A DNA stretch of 64,000 bases from Pseudonocardia kujensis (GCF_021283305.1 NZ_JAJSOK010000022.1:1-64000), one strand, 5' to 3'. Shown: positions 1 through 8,777, counted from the stretch's first letter. Notes: generated by a model from the letters alone, not told the origin. Program-made: numbers and translations.

Positions 1-54
1 GAACACCACCACCCCAACCCGCCTCGCCATCACACACGCCCGACCCCGAAGGCA

Positions 55-67
55 TAAACGGCGTTTA
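55..67. promoter_or_regulatory. short palindrome at left edge
   Basis: A perfect inverted repeat TAAACG-G-CGTTTA lies in an otherwise featureless GC-rich 123-base edge segment downstream of the alcohol dehydrogenase gene. It could be an operator of a gene lying outside the window; nothing else is recognisable here. Confidence 0.2.
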
Positions 68-123
68 CAGCCACCACCACGAGCAGCACCGCCACCCTCG
101 CAACGTCCTATTTCAGCGGACTC

Positions 124-1152
124 CTAGTCGGGGACCAGGACCGCTCGGCCGGTCAGCCTGCCGCCGCGCACCTCGTCGAAGGCCCGGTCGGCGTCGGCGA
201 GCGGGAACACGGTGGTGTGCGGGGCGAGGCCCCCCTGGCGCGCCAGGTCCACCACAGCCGCGAGCTCGGCCCGCGAGCCCCAGAACGGCAACTGCAGGCG
301 GAACCCCGTGCGCAGCACCCCGGGCTTGGCGACCCGCAGCACTCCCCCGCCGCTCCCGACGAGGACGAGCACCCCCGCCGTCCGCAGCAGCGCCGCGGCC
401 AGGTCGATGCTCGTCTGCGCGCCCGCGAAGTCGAGGACGACGTCGGCGCCCCGCCCGGCCACCGTGCCCACCGCGGCGGCGGCCTCGTCCGGCGCCACCG
501 CGACATCCGCGCCACAGTCCCGCGCCAGCTGCCGGGCCGCCTCCCGGGTGTCGACCGCGACGACCCGGGCCGGACACAGCGCGTGCAGCAGCCCGATGGC
601 GAGGTGCCCCAGCCCGCCGACCCCGATCACGACGGCGACCGAACCCGGATCCGCCAGCTCCGCAGCGCAGCCCCCGATCGCGTGGAACGACGTGAGCCCG
701 GCGTCGGTGAAGGTCGCCGCCGCCACCGGATCGAGATCGTCGGCGGGCACCAGCCGCTCCTGGGGGACGACGACGGCGTCGGCCATGCCGCCGTCGACCC
801 CGAGGCCGACGCCGGCGACGGACAGCCAATCCCGCTCGTCGCAGTAGTTCGTCCGCCCCTGGACGCAGCGGTCGCAGCGTCCGCAGCCGAGCGGGGCGTG
901 CACGAGGACCTGGGAGCCGATCTCGAGCCCCTCCACCCCGGCGCCCAGCGCCGCCACCCGCCCGCAGATCTCGTGCCCGAGCGTCATCGGCAGCGGCCAG
1001 CCCGCGCCGACGCCGTGGTCGAGCACGTTCAGGTCCGAGTGGCATATCCCGGCCGCCAGGACGTCGAGCCGCACCTCGCCGGGCCCCGGCTCCGGGTCGG
1101 GCGCCGACACCAGAGCGGCCCGGCCGGACCCGATCATCCTGTACGCGCGCAC
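124..1152 (-). CDS. zinc-dependent alcohol dehydrogenase (MDR superfamily)
   Basis: A 342-residue medium-chain NAD(P)-dependent alcohol dehydrogenase, normal length for the family, predicted cytosolic. The GroES-like half carries the catalytic zinc ligands C37 and the GHE motif at H60-E61, followed by four structural-zinc cysteines at about 90, 93, 96 and 104. The Rossmann half has GVGGLG near residues 177-182. The GTG start gives MRAYRMIG, a usual family N-terminus. It is divergent from the alpha/beta hydrolase gene at 1247, and the 94 bases between contain an AT-rich TATATAA that could serve as a -10 element. Such enzymes oxidise primary or secondary alcohols; the substrate cannot be read from the sequence. 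Confidence 0.9.
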   Translation of the reverse strand: MRAYRMIGSGRAALVSAPDPEPGPGEVRLDVLAAGICHSDLNVLDHGVGAGWPLPMTLGHEICGRVAALGAGVEGLEIGSQVLVHAPLGCGRCDRCVQGRTNYCDERDWLSVAGVGLGVDGGMADAVVVPQERLVPADDLDPVAAATFTDAGLTSFHAIGGCAAELADPGSVAVVIGVGGLGHLAIGLLHALCPARVVAVDTREAARQLARDCGADVAVAPDEAAAAVGTVAGRGADVVLDFAGAQTSIDLAAALLRTAGVLVLVGSGGGVLRVAKPGVLRTGFRLQLPFWGSRAELAAVVDLARQGGLAPHTTVFPLADADRAFDEVRGGRLTGRAVLVPD

Positions 1153-1246
1153 CCGTGCCTCCCGTCGTCGACACCGGACACTATATAACCGAGATGAGTT
1201 CAGTTAGGTTTCGCAGATCCCCGTCCGACTCGCCGAGGAGCCCACG
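1153..1246. promoter_or_regulatory. divergent promoter region
   Basis: This 94-base gap between two divergent genes is clearly less GC-rich than its surroundings and contains TATATAA near 1182-1188, the best -10 candidate. GAGGAG ahead of 1247 is the ribosome binding site of the hydrolase gene. Confidence 0.4.
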
Positions 1247-1942
1247 ATGTCGTTCGTCCTCGTCCACGGCGCCGGCTGCGGCGCATCCTGCTGGGACGAG
1301 CTCGTCCCGCTGCTGGAGCACGACACCCTCGCGGTCGACCTTCCCGGGCGCGGATCGCGCGCCGGCGCCGACCTCACCAGGGTCACGTTGCAGGACTGCG
1401 CCGACGCCGTGGTCGCCGACGTCGAGTCCCGCGACCTGACCGACGTCGTGCTGGTCGGCCACTCGTTCGCCGGGGTGACCGTGCCGCGCGTCATGGCCGC
1501 GCTCGGCGGGCGGATCCGCCGCGTCGTCCTGCTCTCCGCGGTCGTCCCGCCCGACGGCACCCGGGTGCTGGACCAGATCGACCCGGGCGTCCGCGGACTC
1601 GTGGAGCAGTCGCTCGTCGGCGGGATCTACCACCAGGAAAGGGCCGCCGCACACACCATGCTGTGCAACGACATGGACGAGGCCACCGCCACCGCTGCCC
1701 TCGACCGCCTCGTCGACGACTCCGCCGCCCTACTGTCCGAGCCCGTCGACCTGGCCGGGTACGCGAGCCCCGTCCCCCGCACCTACATCCGGCTGACCGC
1801 CGACCAGTGCTACACCCCGGACCTGCAGGAACGCTCGGTCGCCCTGACCTCCGCCGACGTCGAGTGGCTGCGCGCGGGCCATCTCGCGATGATCAGCGCC
1901 CCGACCGAACTCGCCACGCTGGTCAACCGCCTGCACGGATAG
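1247..1942 (+). CDS. alpha/beta hydrolase (small esterase type)
   Basis: A 231-residue single-domain alpha/beta hydrolase. The oxyanion HGAG is at residues 7-10, the nucleophile elbow GHSFAG puts the catalytic serine at 73, and a C-terminal AGHLAM supplies the likely catalytic histidine. This small, lid-poor architecture resembles the plant-type methylesterase and EstA-like hydrolases used on small esters. It starts at ATG 1247 behind a GAGGAG ribosome binding site and is divergent from the alcohol dehydrogenase, so the two might handle one substrate, which is inference only. Confidence 0.85.
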   Translation: MSFVLVHGAGCGASCWDELVPLLEHDTLAVDLPGRGSRAGADLTRVTLQDCADAVVADVESRDLTDVVLVGHSFAGVTVPRVMAALGGRIRRVVLLSAVVPPDGTRVLDQIDPGVRGLVEQSLVGGIYHQERAAAHTMLCNDMDEATATAALDRLVDDSAALLSEPVDLAGYASPVPRTYIRLTADQCYTPDLQERSVALTSADVEWLRAGHLAMISAPTELATLVNRLHG

Positions 1943-2121
1943 CCCGCGCAGCCCGATGCGCCGTTCATGTCGAGTCAGAATCGCTCCGCCGCGGACGTCG
2001 ACGAGGTGGTGTCCGGGCTGCGGTCGGCCACCGACCATGTCAGCGCCGACGCCGTCGCAGCCCGTTGCTCCTGACATCCAGCCGGCACGGCCCGGCCGTC
2101 GGCCGGTCACCGTTCTGGTCA

Positions 2122-2384
2122 TGCGCACAGACCGGTCCGGGTTCTCGGCCAGATACACCGCGAGCTTGCGCACGCTCCAGTGTGTGAACGGTCGCCCGAG
2201 CGTGCCCGGGCGAGTCTTGGCCGTCGCGACGATGAACGCGATGTCCTCATCGCTGATCAAGCTGGACGACCTCCCCCCGCTGAGGGTCCAGCGCGGCCAA
2301 CCCCCGCTCATTGAACGCGTGAATCACGTCCCGCACGGTGTCCTCGTCCGCGGCGACAAGCCGGGCGATCGTGGGAACCGGGTT
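2122..2384 (-). pseudogene. IS630-family transposase fragment
   Basis: Read on the minus strand, residues such as PVPTIARLVAADEDTVRDVI followed by FNERGLAALDPQ match the N-terminal helix-turn-helix of IS630-family transposases. A one-frame shift then leads into ISDEDIAFIVATAKTRPG and GRPFTHWSVRKLAVYLAENP, the next block of the same family. Homology stops after about 90 residues and the DDE catalytic domain is absent. The fragment is joined in frame, on its 5' side, to a piece of a short-chain dehydrogenase at 2385. It is a dead insertion-sequence remnant; no terminal repeats were found. Confidence 0.75.
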
Positions 2385-2640
2385 CAGGATGTCCACGGAG
2401 AGCTCGAGCGTCTCGAGCGGTCCGACGTCGAGGAGGTCCACCTGCCAGGCCCGGCTGCCGATCGCCGTCGCGACCTCCTCGGCACGGTTCATCCCGGCTA
2501 CGTCCGCACCCCGCTGGTCGAGGGGCAGACCGCCGACCAGGCCGCCGTCCACGAGATCTCTCGTGCCGTTGTGGAGCCCGCCCTCGGCAGCGACCACCTT
2601 GGACACGCCTTCCAGCGCGTGCTTCGCGGTCACGTCGCCG
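2385..2640. pseudogene. scrambled 3-hydroxybutyrate-dehydrogenase-like SDR remnant
   Basis: Three pieces of a BdhA-type short-chain dehydrogenase lie here out of order. On the minus strand 2640-2568 reads AKHALEGVSKVVAAEGG, the block containing the catalytic lysine. On the plus strand 2490-2560 reads HPGYVRTPLVEGQTADQAA, the block that normally follows it. On the minus strand 2483-2385 reads AEEVATAIGSRAWQVDLLDV then LETLELSVDIL, which belongs near the N-terminus. One segment is therefore inverted and the others rearranged. Next to the IS630 fragment this looks like the debris of transposition and inversion. It cannot encode an enzyme. Confidence 0.65.
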
Positions 2641-2716
2641 GGAGGAGCTCGCCGTCAGCAGCGACACCTGGCCAGGGATCCACCGTGCCCGGGTCCGCTG
2701 CTGGTCCTGGGGCAGG

Positions 2717-3154
2717 TCACGTCGAGGCCCCGGTCGGTCGTGCCGGCGGCGGGTTGCGGAAGACCGCGGAGGCGGTGAGCACGGTCTCGCCCGCGCTGTG
2801 CAGCCGTGCGGTCACGAAGGTCACCGTGCGCGTGGACCGGTCGACCGTTGCCTCGCCGAACAACAGCTCGCCGCCCTTGGCGGCCGCCATCATCGACGCC
2901 GACAGCTGGAGCGTGACGGGATGGCGGTCGGCGTCCACCCCCAGGTACGACTCGACCGTCGCCCCGAGGGTGATGTCGAGGACGGTGAGCAGGAACCCGC
3001 CGTGGGCGGTCCCGTTCGGATTCAGGTGGTGCGGTTCGAGGAGCACGCAGACGTCCGTGCGGTCCGCCCGGCGGCGCCAGGTCAGTCCGCCGACGTGGCC
3101 GAGGAAGGTACCCTCCTGGCCGAGCGGGACGAATCCCTCCGGGATCACGGTCAC
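2717..3154 (-). CDS. PaaI-family hotdog thioesterase
   Basis: A 145-residue hotdog-fold protein. The hallmark HHLNPNGTAHGGFL, with the Asn and the HGG that bind and activate the acyl-CoA thioester, lies near residue 42, followed by the central helix segment TVLDITLGATVESYLG. These enzymes hydrolyse small or aromatic acyl-CoA thioesters, commonly to relieve CoA trapping. The start is GTG at 3154, overlapping the stop of the MaoC gene by four bases (GTGA), so the two are translationally coupled. With the upstream feruloyl-CoA-synthase-like gene it suggests a former aromatic acyl-CoA operon. Confidence 0.8.
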   Translation of the reverse strand: MTVIPEGFVPLGQEGTFLGHVGGLTWRRRADRTDVCVLLEPHHLNPNGTAHGGFLLTVLDITLGATVESYLGVDADRHPVTLQLSASMMAAAKGGELLFGEATVDRSTRTVTFVTARLHSAGETVLTASAVFRNPPPARPTGAST

Positions 3155-3636
3155 GAGTCCTCCACCAGGACGATCCAGGTCGCGACGAGCGCGGGCCGAC
3201 CCCCGCGCCGTCGTTCCAGCGTGCAGCCGAGGTCGAGCCTCGCGGTCCCGCCCGGACCGGGGCCCAGGGCGTCGAGCGTCAGCCGCAGGCGCAGCTCGTC
3301 GCCCGGGAAGACCGGCGCGGTGAACCGCAGCCGTTCCATGCCGTAGTTCGTCCACCGCCGTGCGGCGCGCACCGTGTAGCACTGGTTGCCGAGCTCGGTC
3401 ACCAGGGCCAGGGCGAGGAACCCGTGGACCAGGACCCCGGGCAGCCCGGCCTCGGAGCGGGCCCGATCGGGGTCGGTGTGGACCCAGTGCCGATCGCGGC
3501 TCAGCTCGGCGAAGGCGAGGACGTCCGCCTCCTCCAGCGCGATCCAGCCGCTGGTCCCGAGCTCGGCGCCCACGTACGGAGCCAGGTCCGCGGCCCGGTC
3601 CACGACCAGCCCGGTGGCAGGTTCGGCGATCTTCAC
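3151..3636 (-). CDS. MaoC-like dehydratase
   Basis: A 161-residue MaoC/hydratase-2 hotdog protein. The hydratase signature appears as FAELSRDRHWVHTDPDRA, keeping the catalytic Asp and His although the usual Asn before the His region reads His; a VHGFLALAL segment follows. Family members hydrate trans-2-enoyl-CoA or dehydrate 3-hydroxyacyl-CoA. It overlaps the preceding acyl-CoA ligase stop (3633) by four bases and the following thioesterase start by four, so ligase, hydratase and thioesterase form a tight operon. Substrate unknown; an aromatic or phenylpropanoid CoA ester is the contextual guess. Confidence 0.8.
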   Translation of the reverse strand: MKIAEPATGLVVDRAADLAPYVGAELGTSGWIALEEADVLAFAELSRDRHWVHTDPDRARSEAGLPGVLVHGFLALALVTELGNQCYTVRAARRWTNYGMERLRFTAPVFPGDELRLRLTLDALGPGPGGTARLDLGCTLERRRGGRPALVATWIVLVEDS

Positions 3637-5135
3637 AGCGCGGCCCCCTGCCGCTCGTAGAGCTCCTCGACCAGCGCGGCGCGCCGCCGGAGCACCGCGT
3701 GGCGCACGAGGGCACCCTTGGCGCCGAGCTCATCGGGTTCGGGATCGAGCAGGGCACCGTCGAGCAGCCTGGTGCTCGGACGGGCCTGGTCGCGGTTGTG
3801 GTCGTCGATCAGCACGCGGAGGTCCTCCTCCTGGAACGGTTCGGGACTGCGGGTGTCCGGCCACGCGAGCACGCAGAGTGCGGGGCGATCGGCGCCGATC
3901 ACGACGAGGTCCCGCAGCCGGCCGCCGCTGCGGGACAGCAGCGCTGCGCGGATCCCGGCGCAGTCGACCCAGGTGCCGTTGGCCAGCTTGAAGTCCTCGG
4001 CGATCCGGCCGGCGAACCGCAGCCCGCGGGACGGGTCGGCGGGGTCGACCAGCTCACCGGCGTCGCCGGACCGGTACCACCCGTCGGGGGTGAACGCGGC
4101 CCGGGTCTGCTCGGGCAGGTTCCAGTAGCCCGCGGCGACGCAGGGGCCACGCACGAGCAGCTCCTGCTTGCCGCCCGCCGGACGCAACGCGATCTCGACC
4201 CCCGGCAGCGGGGTGCCGATGCAGTCCGGGTCGACGCCGTGGCTGTGCACCATCGTCGCGCCGGGTCCGACCTCGGTCGATCCCCATCCGGTGACGATCG
4301 GGACGGCGGTCCCGCGCACGCTCGCCGACAGCTCGGTCAGCCTGCGGAACACGGTGGGGTGCATGGCCGCACCCGCGCTGAACAGCACGTCGAGCCGCCC
4401 GAAGAACGCGGCGCGCAGGTCGGGATCGGATTCCAGCGCCGGGAGGAGCGCGGCGAACCCCGCGGGCACGGCCCCGTGGAAGGTCGGGCGGAACCGCCGG
4501 AGGTTCGTCAGCGTCGTCCCGAGTCGCTCTGGTCGGCCCGCCGCCTCGTCGACGTGCAGCGTGCCGCCGAGCGCGAGGACGAGGTGGACGTTGGCGTTGC
4601 CGCCGAACGCGTGGTTCCAGGGCAGCCAGTCGACGAGAACCGGCGGGTGATCGCGGAGGAACGGCCACACGTCGATGGTCATCCGGACGTTGGTCGTCAT
4701 CATCGTCTGGGTGTAGGCGACCGGCTTGGGCCTGCCGGTGGAGCCGGAGGTCAGCAGGATCTTCGACGGCGCCGCGGGATCGAGATCCTCGGGGCGCGGC
4801 GGGGTGTCCCCGGTGAGCGCGGCGAGCCCGCCCGTGCCGACGAGAACCTGCGGAGTCCCGGTCGAGGCGGCGGCCACCACGGCCTTCTGCGCCGCGGTGT
4901 CGACCCAGACCATCGCGGGGTCGAGGACCGAGAGCAGGCCCGAGAGCTTGTCGTGCTCGGCGGCCGGGCCCGCGTACTGCGGCGCGACCGGCACGGCCAC
5001 TCCCCCGGCCAGCATCGTGGCGAGCGTCGCCGTGAGGTGCTCGACGGAGTTGGCGCCCAGCACCAGCACCCGCTCACCGGCCCGCAGCCCGCGCGCACGG
5101 AGGCCCGCGGCGACCGCTCCCGCGGCGACGCGACC
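3633..5135 (-). pseudogene. feruloyl-CoA-synthase-like AMP-forming ligase, 5' end lost
   Basis: The reading frame carries a nearly complete ANL-superfamily ligase of the feruloyl-CoA synthase type: LLTSGSTGRPKPVAYTQTMM (P-loop), WLPWNHAFGGNANVH, GWGSTEVGPGATMVHSHGVD and GWYRSGDAGELVD are all visible. Homology to the family begins only at about 5130 (VAAGLRARGLRAGERVLVLG), so roughly 80-100 N-terminal residues are missing. The frame stays open to 5555, but the upstream part is antisense to other coding sequence and has no ligase character. At the same base the C-terminal stub of an FAD monooxygenase begins on the plus strand, so a rearrangement has cut both genes. No good ATG or GTG lies near the homology start; function is doubtful. 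Confidence 0.6.
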
Positions 5136-5351
5136 CCGTTCCGCGCCGCGGCCGAGCGCCTCGGCATCCCGCTGACCGTGCTCGAGCTCGACGAGCCCGT
5201 CGTCACCGAGGAGCCGCTCGGCCTGGTCCTCGTCCGCCCCGACCTCTTCGTCGGGTGGAGCGGCGACGTCGCCCCCGGAGATGTCGACCGGCTGTTCCGC
5301 ACCCTGGTCGGCGCCGAGAGCCGTCGCCCGCTCTCCAGCGCCGCGTCCTGA
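5133..5351 (+). pseudogene. C-terminal stub of an FAD-dependent aromatic monooxygenase
   Basis: Seventy-two codons on the plus strand read FRAAAERLGIPLTVLELDEP, then LGLVLVRPDLFVGWSGD, ending in a stop at 5351. This is the typical C-terminal thioredoxin-like tail of PheA/TfdB/MhpA-type hydroxylases (the LVLVRPDxxVxWxG motif). The flavin domains are absent: homology begins abruptly at 5133, precisely where the ligase on the other strand loses its 5' end. It is a rearrangement relic upstream of the esterase gene. Confidence 0.6.
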
Positions 5352-5385
5352 TCCCGACACCACCACGGCTTCAGCGAGGAATGCC

Positions 5386-6333
5386 ATGACGGACCATCTG
5401 ACCACTCTGTACAGCGGCTTCGCCGCGCGCCTCGCCCGGACGCCGGACATGGGCGTGGACGCGATGCGGGACCTCTTCGAGGGTTGGCACCGGGGGACGA
5501 CGGAGCCCGCCGGGGTGCAGTACGCCGAGGCGGAGGGTGCGCCGGTCCCCGCCACCTGGTGCCGCGCGGTCGGCGGTTCCGGTCAGCTCGGCGGCTCCGG
5601 GCGGGTCGTCGTCCACGCGCACGGCGGCGGCTTCGTCGTCGGCTCCCGGCACAGCCATCGCAAGCTCGCCGGGCACCTCGCGGCACGGGCCGGCGCCTCG
5701 GCGCTGGTCGTGGACTACCGCCGGGCTCCCGAGCACCCGTTCCCCGCGGCGCTCGACGACCTCGTGTCCACGGTGGGCTGGCTGGTCGACGCAGGCCACC
5801 GGCCCGCCGGCATCGTCCTGTCCGGCGATTCCGCGGGCGGCAACCTGGCGCTGAGCGCTGCACTCCGGCTGGCCGAGCGTGGAACGCCACCCGCCGGGGT
5901 CGTCGCCCTCTCCCCGTGGTTCGACCTGGCGAACACCGGGGAGTCGCTGGCCGAGAACGCCGACCTCGACGCCATGGTCGACCGGCCCACCCTGCAGCTG
6001 ATGGCGCAGCTGTACCTGGCGGGCGAGTCGCCGGAGGCGGCGTCGGTGAACCCGCTGCACGCGGACCTCGCTCCCCTGCCGCCCCTGTACCTGGCCGCGA
6101 GCAGGCACGAGACCCTGCGGGACGACACGACGCGCCTCGCCGAGCGCGCCCGCGCAGCCGGGGTTGCCGTGACGGTGGAGCTCGAGGACGGGCAGCAGCA
6201 CGTCTACCAGATGGGCGCCGGACGGCTCGCTGTCGCCGACGAGTCGCTGACCCGGATCGGCCGGTGGATCTCGGCTCTGCCCCGTGTCGCGGAACCCGCC
6301 GCACGACCGACGGCCGCGGGAGCTGTCCGATGA
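5386..6333 (+). CDS. alpha/beta hydrolase, HSL family esterase
   Basis: A 315-residue hormone-sensitive-lipase-type esterase. The oxyanion motif HGGGF is at residues 79-83, the nucleophile elbow GDSAGG at 147-152 gives serine 149, and Asp and His are expected in the RHETLRDDT and GQQHVYQM segments near the C-terminus. It resembles the monoterpene epsilon-lactone hydrolase group. The second of two nearby ATGs (5386) is chosen because it gives the usual MTDHL start. Its stop overlaps the ATG of the next LLM oxidoreductase by four bases, so ester hydrolysis and F420-type oxidation are probably coupled. Confidence 0.85.
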   Translation: MTDHLTTLYSGFAARLARTPDMGVDAMRDLFEGWHRGTTEPAGVQYAEAEGAPVPATWCRAVGGSGQLGGSGRVVVHAHGGGFVVGSRHSHRKLAGHLAARAGASALVVDYRRAPEHPFPAALDDLVSTVGWLVDAGHRPAGIVLSGDSAGGNLALSAALRLAERGTPPAGVVALSPWFDLANTGESLAENADLDAMVDRPTLQLMAQLYLAGESPEAASVNPLHADLAPLPPLYLAASRHETLRDDTTRLAERARAAGVAVTVELEDGQQHVYQMGAGRLAVADESLTRIGRWISALPRVAEPAARPTAAGAVR

Positions 6334-7400
6334 GGTTCGGGGTCGTCCTCGCTCCCCGGATCGACGACTGGGAGGTCTTCCGGTACGCGGAAGAGCTGGG
6401 CTCCGACTCGGCGTGGGCCTGCGACTCCCAGATGTTGTGGTCCGACTGCTACGCGACGCTCGCCCTCGCCGCGGCCCACACCGAACGCATCGCTCGCGGC
6501 CCGGGTGTCGCCGCGGCCGGCACCCGGCTCGCACCCGTCACGGCCCACTCCATCGCGTCGGTGGCGAAGCTGGCGCCGGGCCGGACCTTCCTCGGCATCG
6601 GCACGGGCCACACGTCGATGCGGGTCATGGGCCGCAAACCCATGCCCGTCGGTGAGTTCAGGACCTACGTCCGCGCGGTTCGCGGCCTGCTGGCGGGCGA
6701 GGAGGTGGACCTCGGCGGGGGCACGCACACCCGCTTCCTCAACCGCGACCACGGGTTCGTCGACCTCGACCACCCCATCCCGGTCGTCGTGGGCGCCAAC
6801 GGCCCGCGCGCGCTGCGCCTCGCGGGCGCGGAGGGCGACGGTGTAGTCACGATCGCCGTGACCCGCCCGGACGAGGTCAAGGGCGTCACGGAGCTGGTGG
6901 CCGACGGCGCCGCTCGGTCGGGCCGCGCCCTTCCCCCGGGCTTCACGACGACGTCGATGACGAACGTCGTCGTGCTGGCACAGGGCGAGTCGGCGACCTC
7001 GCCACGCGTGCTCGCAATGACCGACTCCTGGGTGGGCGCCGCGATCCACTTCGCCTACGAGATGTGGTCGACCCGGGAGGACGAGGACGCCGTCCCCCCG
7101 CCCTTCCGACCCTTCTGGGAGCAGTACTGCACGCACGTCGCCGCGATGGCGACCCCCGCCGACCGCCGCTACCTCGAACTGCACGACGGCCACGCCACCT
7201 GGCTGTCCGCCGCCGAACGCAGGTTCCTGACCGAAGACGCCGTCCGCGCGGTCACGATCGTGGGCACCGTCGACGAGGTCGTGGAACAGATCCGGCAGGC
7301 CGAACGGGCCGGCGTGACCGAGCTGGCGCTGCAGAGCCCGCTGGCCACCGCCCGAGACGTGATGCGGGAGTTCGCCGAACGGGTCCGGCCAGCGCTCTGA
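6330..7400 (+). CDS. LLM-class F420-dependent oxidoreductase
   Basis: A 356-residue luciferase-like TIM-barrel protein. The N-terminus MRFGVVLAPRIDDWEVFRYA, the segment TERIARGPGVAAAGTRLAPV and the substrate-loop region PIPVVVGANGPRALRLAGAE are typical of actinobacterial F420-dependent dehydrogenases and reductases. It starts at ATG 6330 inside the preceding esterase stop (ATGA). The flavin cofactor is inferred from the family; F420 is more likely than FMN in actinobacteria. The substrate is not evident. Confidence 0.8.
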   Translation: MRFGVVLAPRIDDWEVFRYAEELGSDSAWACDSQMLWSDCYATLALAAAHTERIARGPGVAAAGTRLAPVTAHSIASVAKLAPGRTFLGIGTGHTSMRVMGRKPMPVGEFRTYVRAVRGLLAGEEVDLGGGTHTRFLNRDHGFVDLDHPIPVVVGANGPRALRLAGAEGDGVVTIAVTRPDEVKGVTELVADGAARSGRALPPGFTTTSMTNVVVLAQGESATSPRVLAMTDSWVGAAIHFAYEMWSTREDEDAVPPPFRPFWEQYCTHVAAMATPADRRYLELHDGHATWLSAAERRFLTEDAVRAVTIVGTVDEVVEQIRQAERAGVTELALQSPLATARDVMREFAERVRPAL

Positions 7401-7609
7401 GCGCCATTCGGGGAGCACCGAGGTCGGGCGACCGGGCACCGTGTCGGTCACCGTTCATCCCGGATCATCGCGTCGTTGACGACAACTCGTACGACGTCAC
7501 CCACTTCCGCCCGAGGTCAGTCGGCGGAGGCCGGGGTACGTGTCGAGGCACGGGCATCGGTCAGGATTCGAGAAGCGTCGACCGCCGGGCCCTTCCTAGC
7601 ATCGCCGAC
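7401..7609. promoter_or_regulatory. intergenic region with likely promoter
   Basis: There is no gene in this 209-base gap. TAGCAT at about 7597-7602, eight bases before the ATG at 7610, is a plausible -10 giving a leaderless or nearly leaderless transcript. The palindrome GTCGT-TG-ACGAC near 7472-7483 could be a binding site. Confidence 0.3.
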
Positions 7610-8221
7610 ATGGGAATCATCGACTCCGTCACCGTCGAGGCCACCGACACCGCGGCCGCCGAGATGTTCTACGCCACCGCCTTCGACGTGGTGAGCAGCA
7701 GGGTTCGGGTGCGTGCGGCGCAGGAGCCGTCGACCGGGTTCCGCGGATTCACCCTCTCCCTGATCGTGTCCCAGCCGGCCGATGCCGACAGCCTCGTCGA
7801 CGCCGCCCGCCAGGCCGGCGCGACGGTGGTCAAGCCGGCCACGAGGTCCCTGTGGGGATACGGAGGAGCCATCCAGGCCCCCGACGGCACCGTCTGGACG
7901 ATCGCGTCGTCCAAGAAGAAGAACGTCGGCCCGGCAGCCCGAGCGGTCGACGCGATCGTGCTCCAGCTGGGTGTCACCGACGTCTCCGCGACCAGGCAGT
8001 TCTACGTCGACCACGGGCTGACCGTGACCAGGAGCTACGGGAGCCGGTACGTCGAGCTCGACACCGGTCCCGTCACGTTGGCGCTCAACAAGCGCGGCGC
8101 GGTCGCCAAGAACGCCGGCATCTCCCCGGACGGCACAGGTTCACACCGGCTCTCGATCGGCAGCGACGCCGGCACCTTCACCGACCCGGACGGATTCGTC
8201 TGGGAGGCACCGACGGCCTGA
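7610..8221 (+). CDS. VOC/glyoxalase-family protein, two repeats
   Basis: A 203-residue protein with two vicinal-oxygen-chelate repeats: residues 1-105 (IDSVTVEATDTAAAEMFYAT to GTVWTIASSK) and 112-203 (AIVLQLGVTDVSATRQFYVD to FTDPDGFVWEAP). Metal ligands are not fully canonical, so this may be a glyoxalase-like binding protein rather than a lyase or dioxygenase. Start ATG 7610. It faces a short SDR remnant and a second, unrelated-looking VOC gene on the opposite strand. Specific function unknown. Confidence 0.8.
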   Translation: MGIIDSVTVEATDTAAAEMFYATAFDVVSSRVRVRAAQEPSTGFRGFTLSLIVSQPADADSLVDAARQAGATVVKPATRSLWGYGGAIQAPDGTVWTIASSKKKNVGPAARAVDAIVLQLGVTDVSATRQFYVDHGLTVTRSYGSRYVELDTGPVTLALNKRGAVAKNAGISPDGTGSHRLSIGSDAGTFTDPDGFVWEAPTA

Positions 8222-8264
8222 CCGCCACCTGCGGACTCCGTAGAGCCCACCGTCGACCCGCGCT

Positions 8265-8339
8265 GTGCGCACCGGTCACGAACGACGCGTCGTCGCCGAC
8301 GAGGAAGGCGATGATCTCGCCGACGTCCGGCGGAGCCAC
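8265..8339 (-). pseudogene. SDR C-terminal fragment
   Basis: Directly after the stop of the VOC gene, the minus strand reads VAPPDVGEIIAFLVGDDASF then VTGA, the conserved C-terminal block of short-chain dehydrogenases. Only about 25 residues remain, with no Rossmann or YxxxK part. It is another sign of gene erosion in the first 10 kb. Confidence 0.45.
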
Positions 8340-8777
8340 CTAGCCATCGAGAGCGTCCCGCATCGGCCGCGTGCCCTCTCGGACACCGAACTTGGCACGC
8401 GCCACCGCCGTGACCGGCGTGAACAGGTTGACCAGGTTGCCGTCGGGATCGCGGAACAGCAGCGCGCGGTTGCCCCACGGCATCTCGGTGGGTGGGGTGA
8501 CGACCTCGCTCAGCGTGCTGCGCAGCCGGGCGAAGTCGGCGTCCACGTCGTCGACGAGGAACTCGACGATCACCGTGCGGTTCGCGGCGGGCTCCGCGCT
8601 GCCCGCACCGAACAGCGCCACGGTCTGCTCGCCGCCGATGGCGAGCGTCCCACCCGCCGTCGGGATCTCGGCGAACACCTCGTTGCCCCACACCGCGGTC
8701 GCACCCGTCACCTGCTCGTAGAACGCGACGAGGCGCGGGACGTCGGCGGTGATGATCCGAACGGACACGAACTTCAT
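8340..8777 (-). CDS. VOC/glyoxalase-family protein
   Basis: A 145-residue single-unit VOC protein: MKFVSVRIITADVPRLVAFY, then EFLVDDVDADFARL and the C-terminal ALLFRDPDGNLVNLF typical of bleomycin-resistance/dioxygenase-fold proteins. Start ATG 8777. It is divergent from a WYL-domain regulator gene, with a perfect operator-like palindrome (8825-8849) in the 90-base gap. This is the common YafY-VOC arrangement, and the regulator probably controls this gene. The substrate could be a reactive aldehyde or an antibiotic; neither is shown. Confidence 0.85.
   Translation of the reverse strand: MKFVSVRIITADVPRLVAFYEQVTGATAVWGNEVFAEIPTAGGTLAIGGEQTVALFGAGSAEPAANRTVIVEFLVDDVDADFARLRSTLSEVVTPPTEMPWGNRALLFRDPDGNLVNLFTPVTAVARAKFGVREGTRPMRDALDG

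Noticed and set aside
5136..5555. Ligase frame extended to 5555 (640 residues)
   Set aside because: The added N-terminal part has no ligase character and is antisense to an esterase gene and a hydroxylase tail; it is an open frame caused by high GC.
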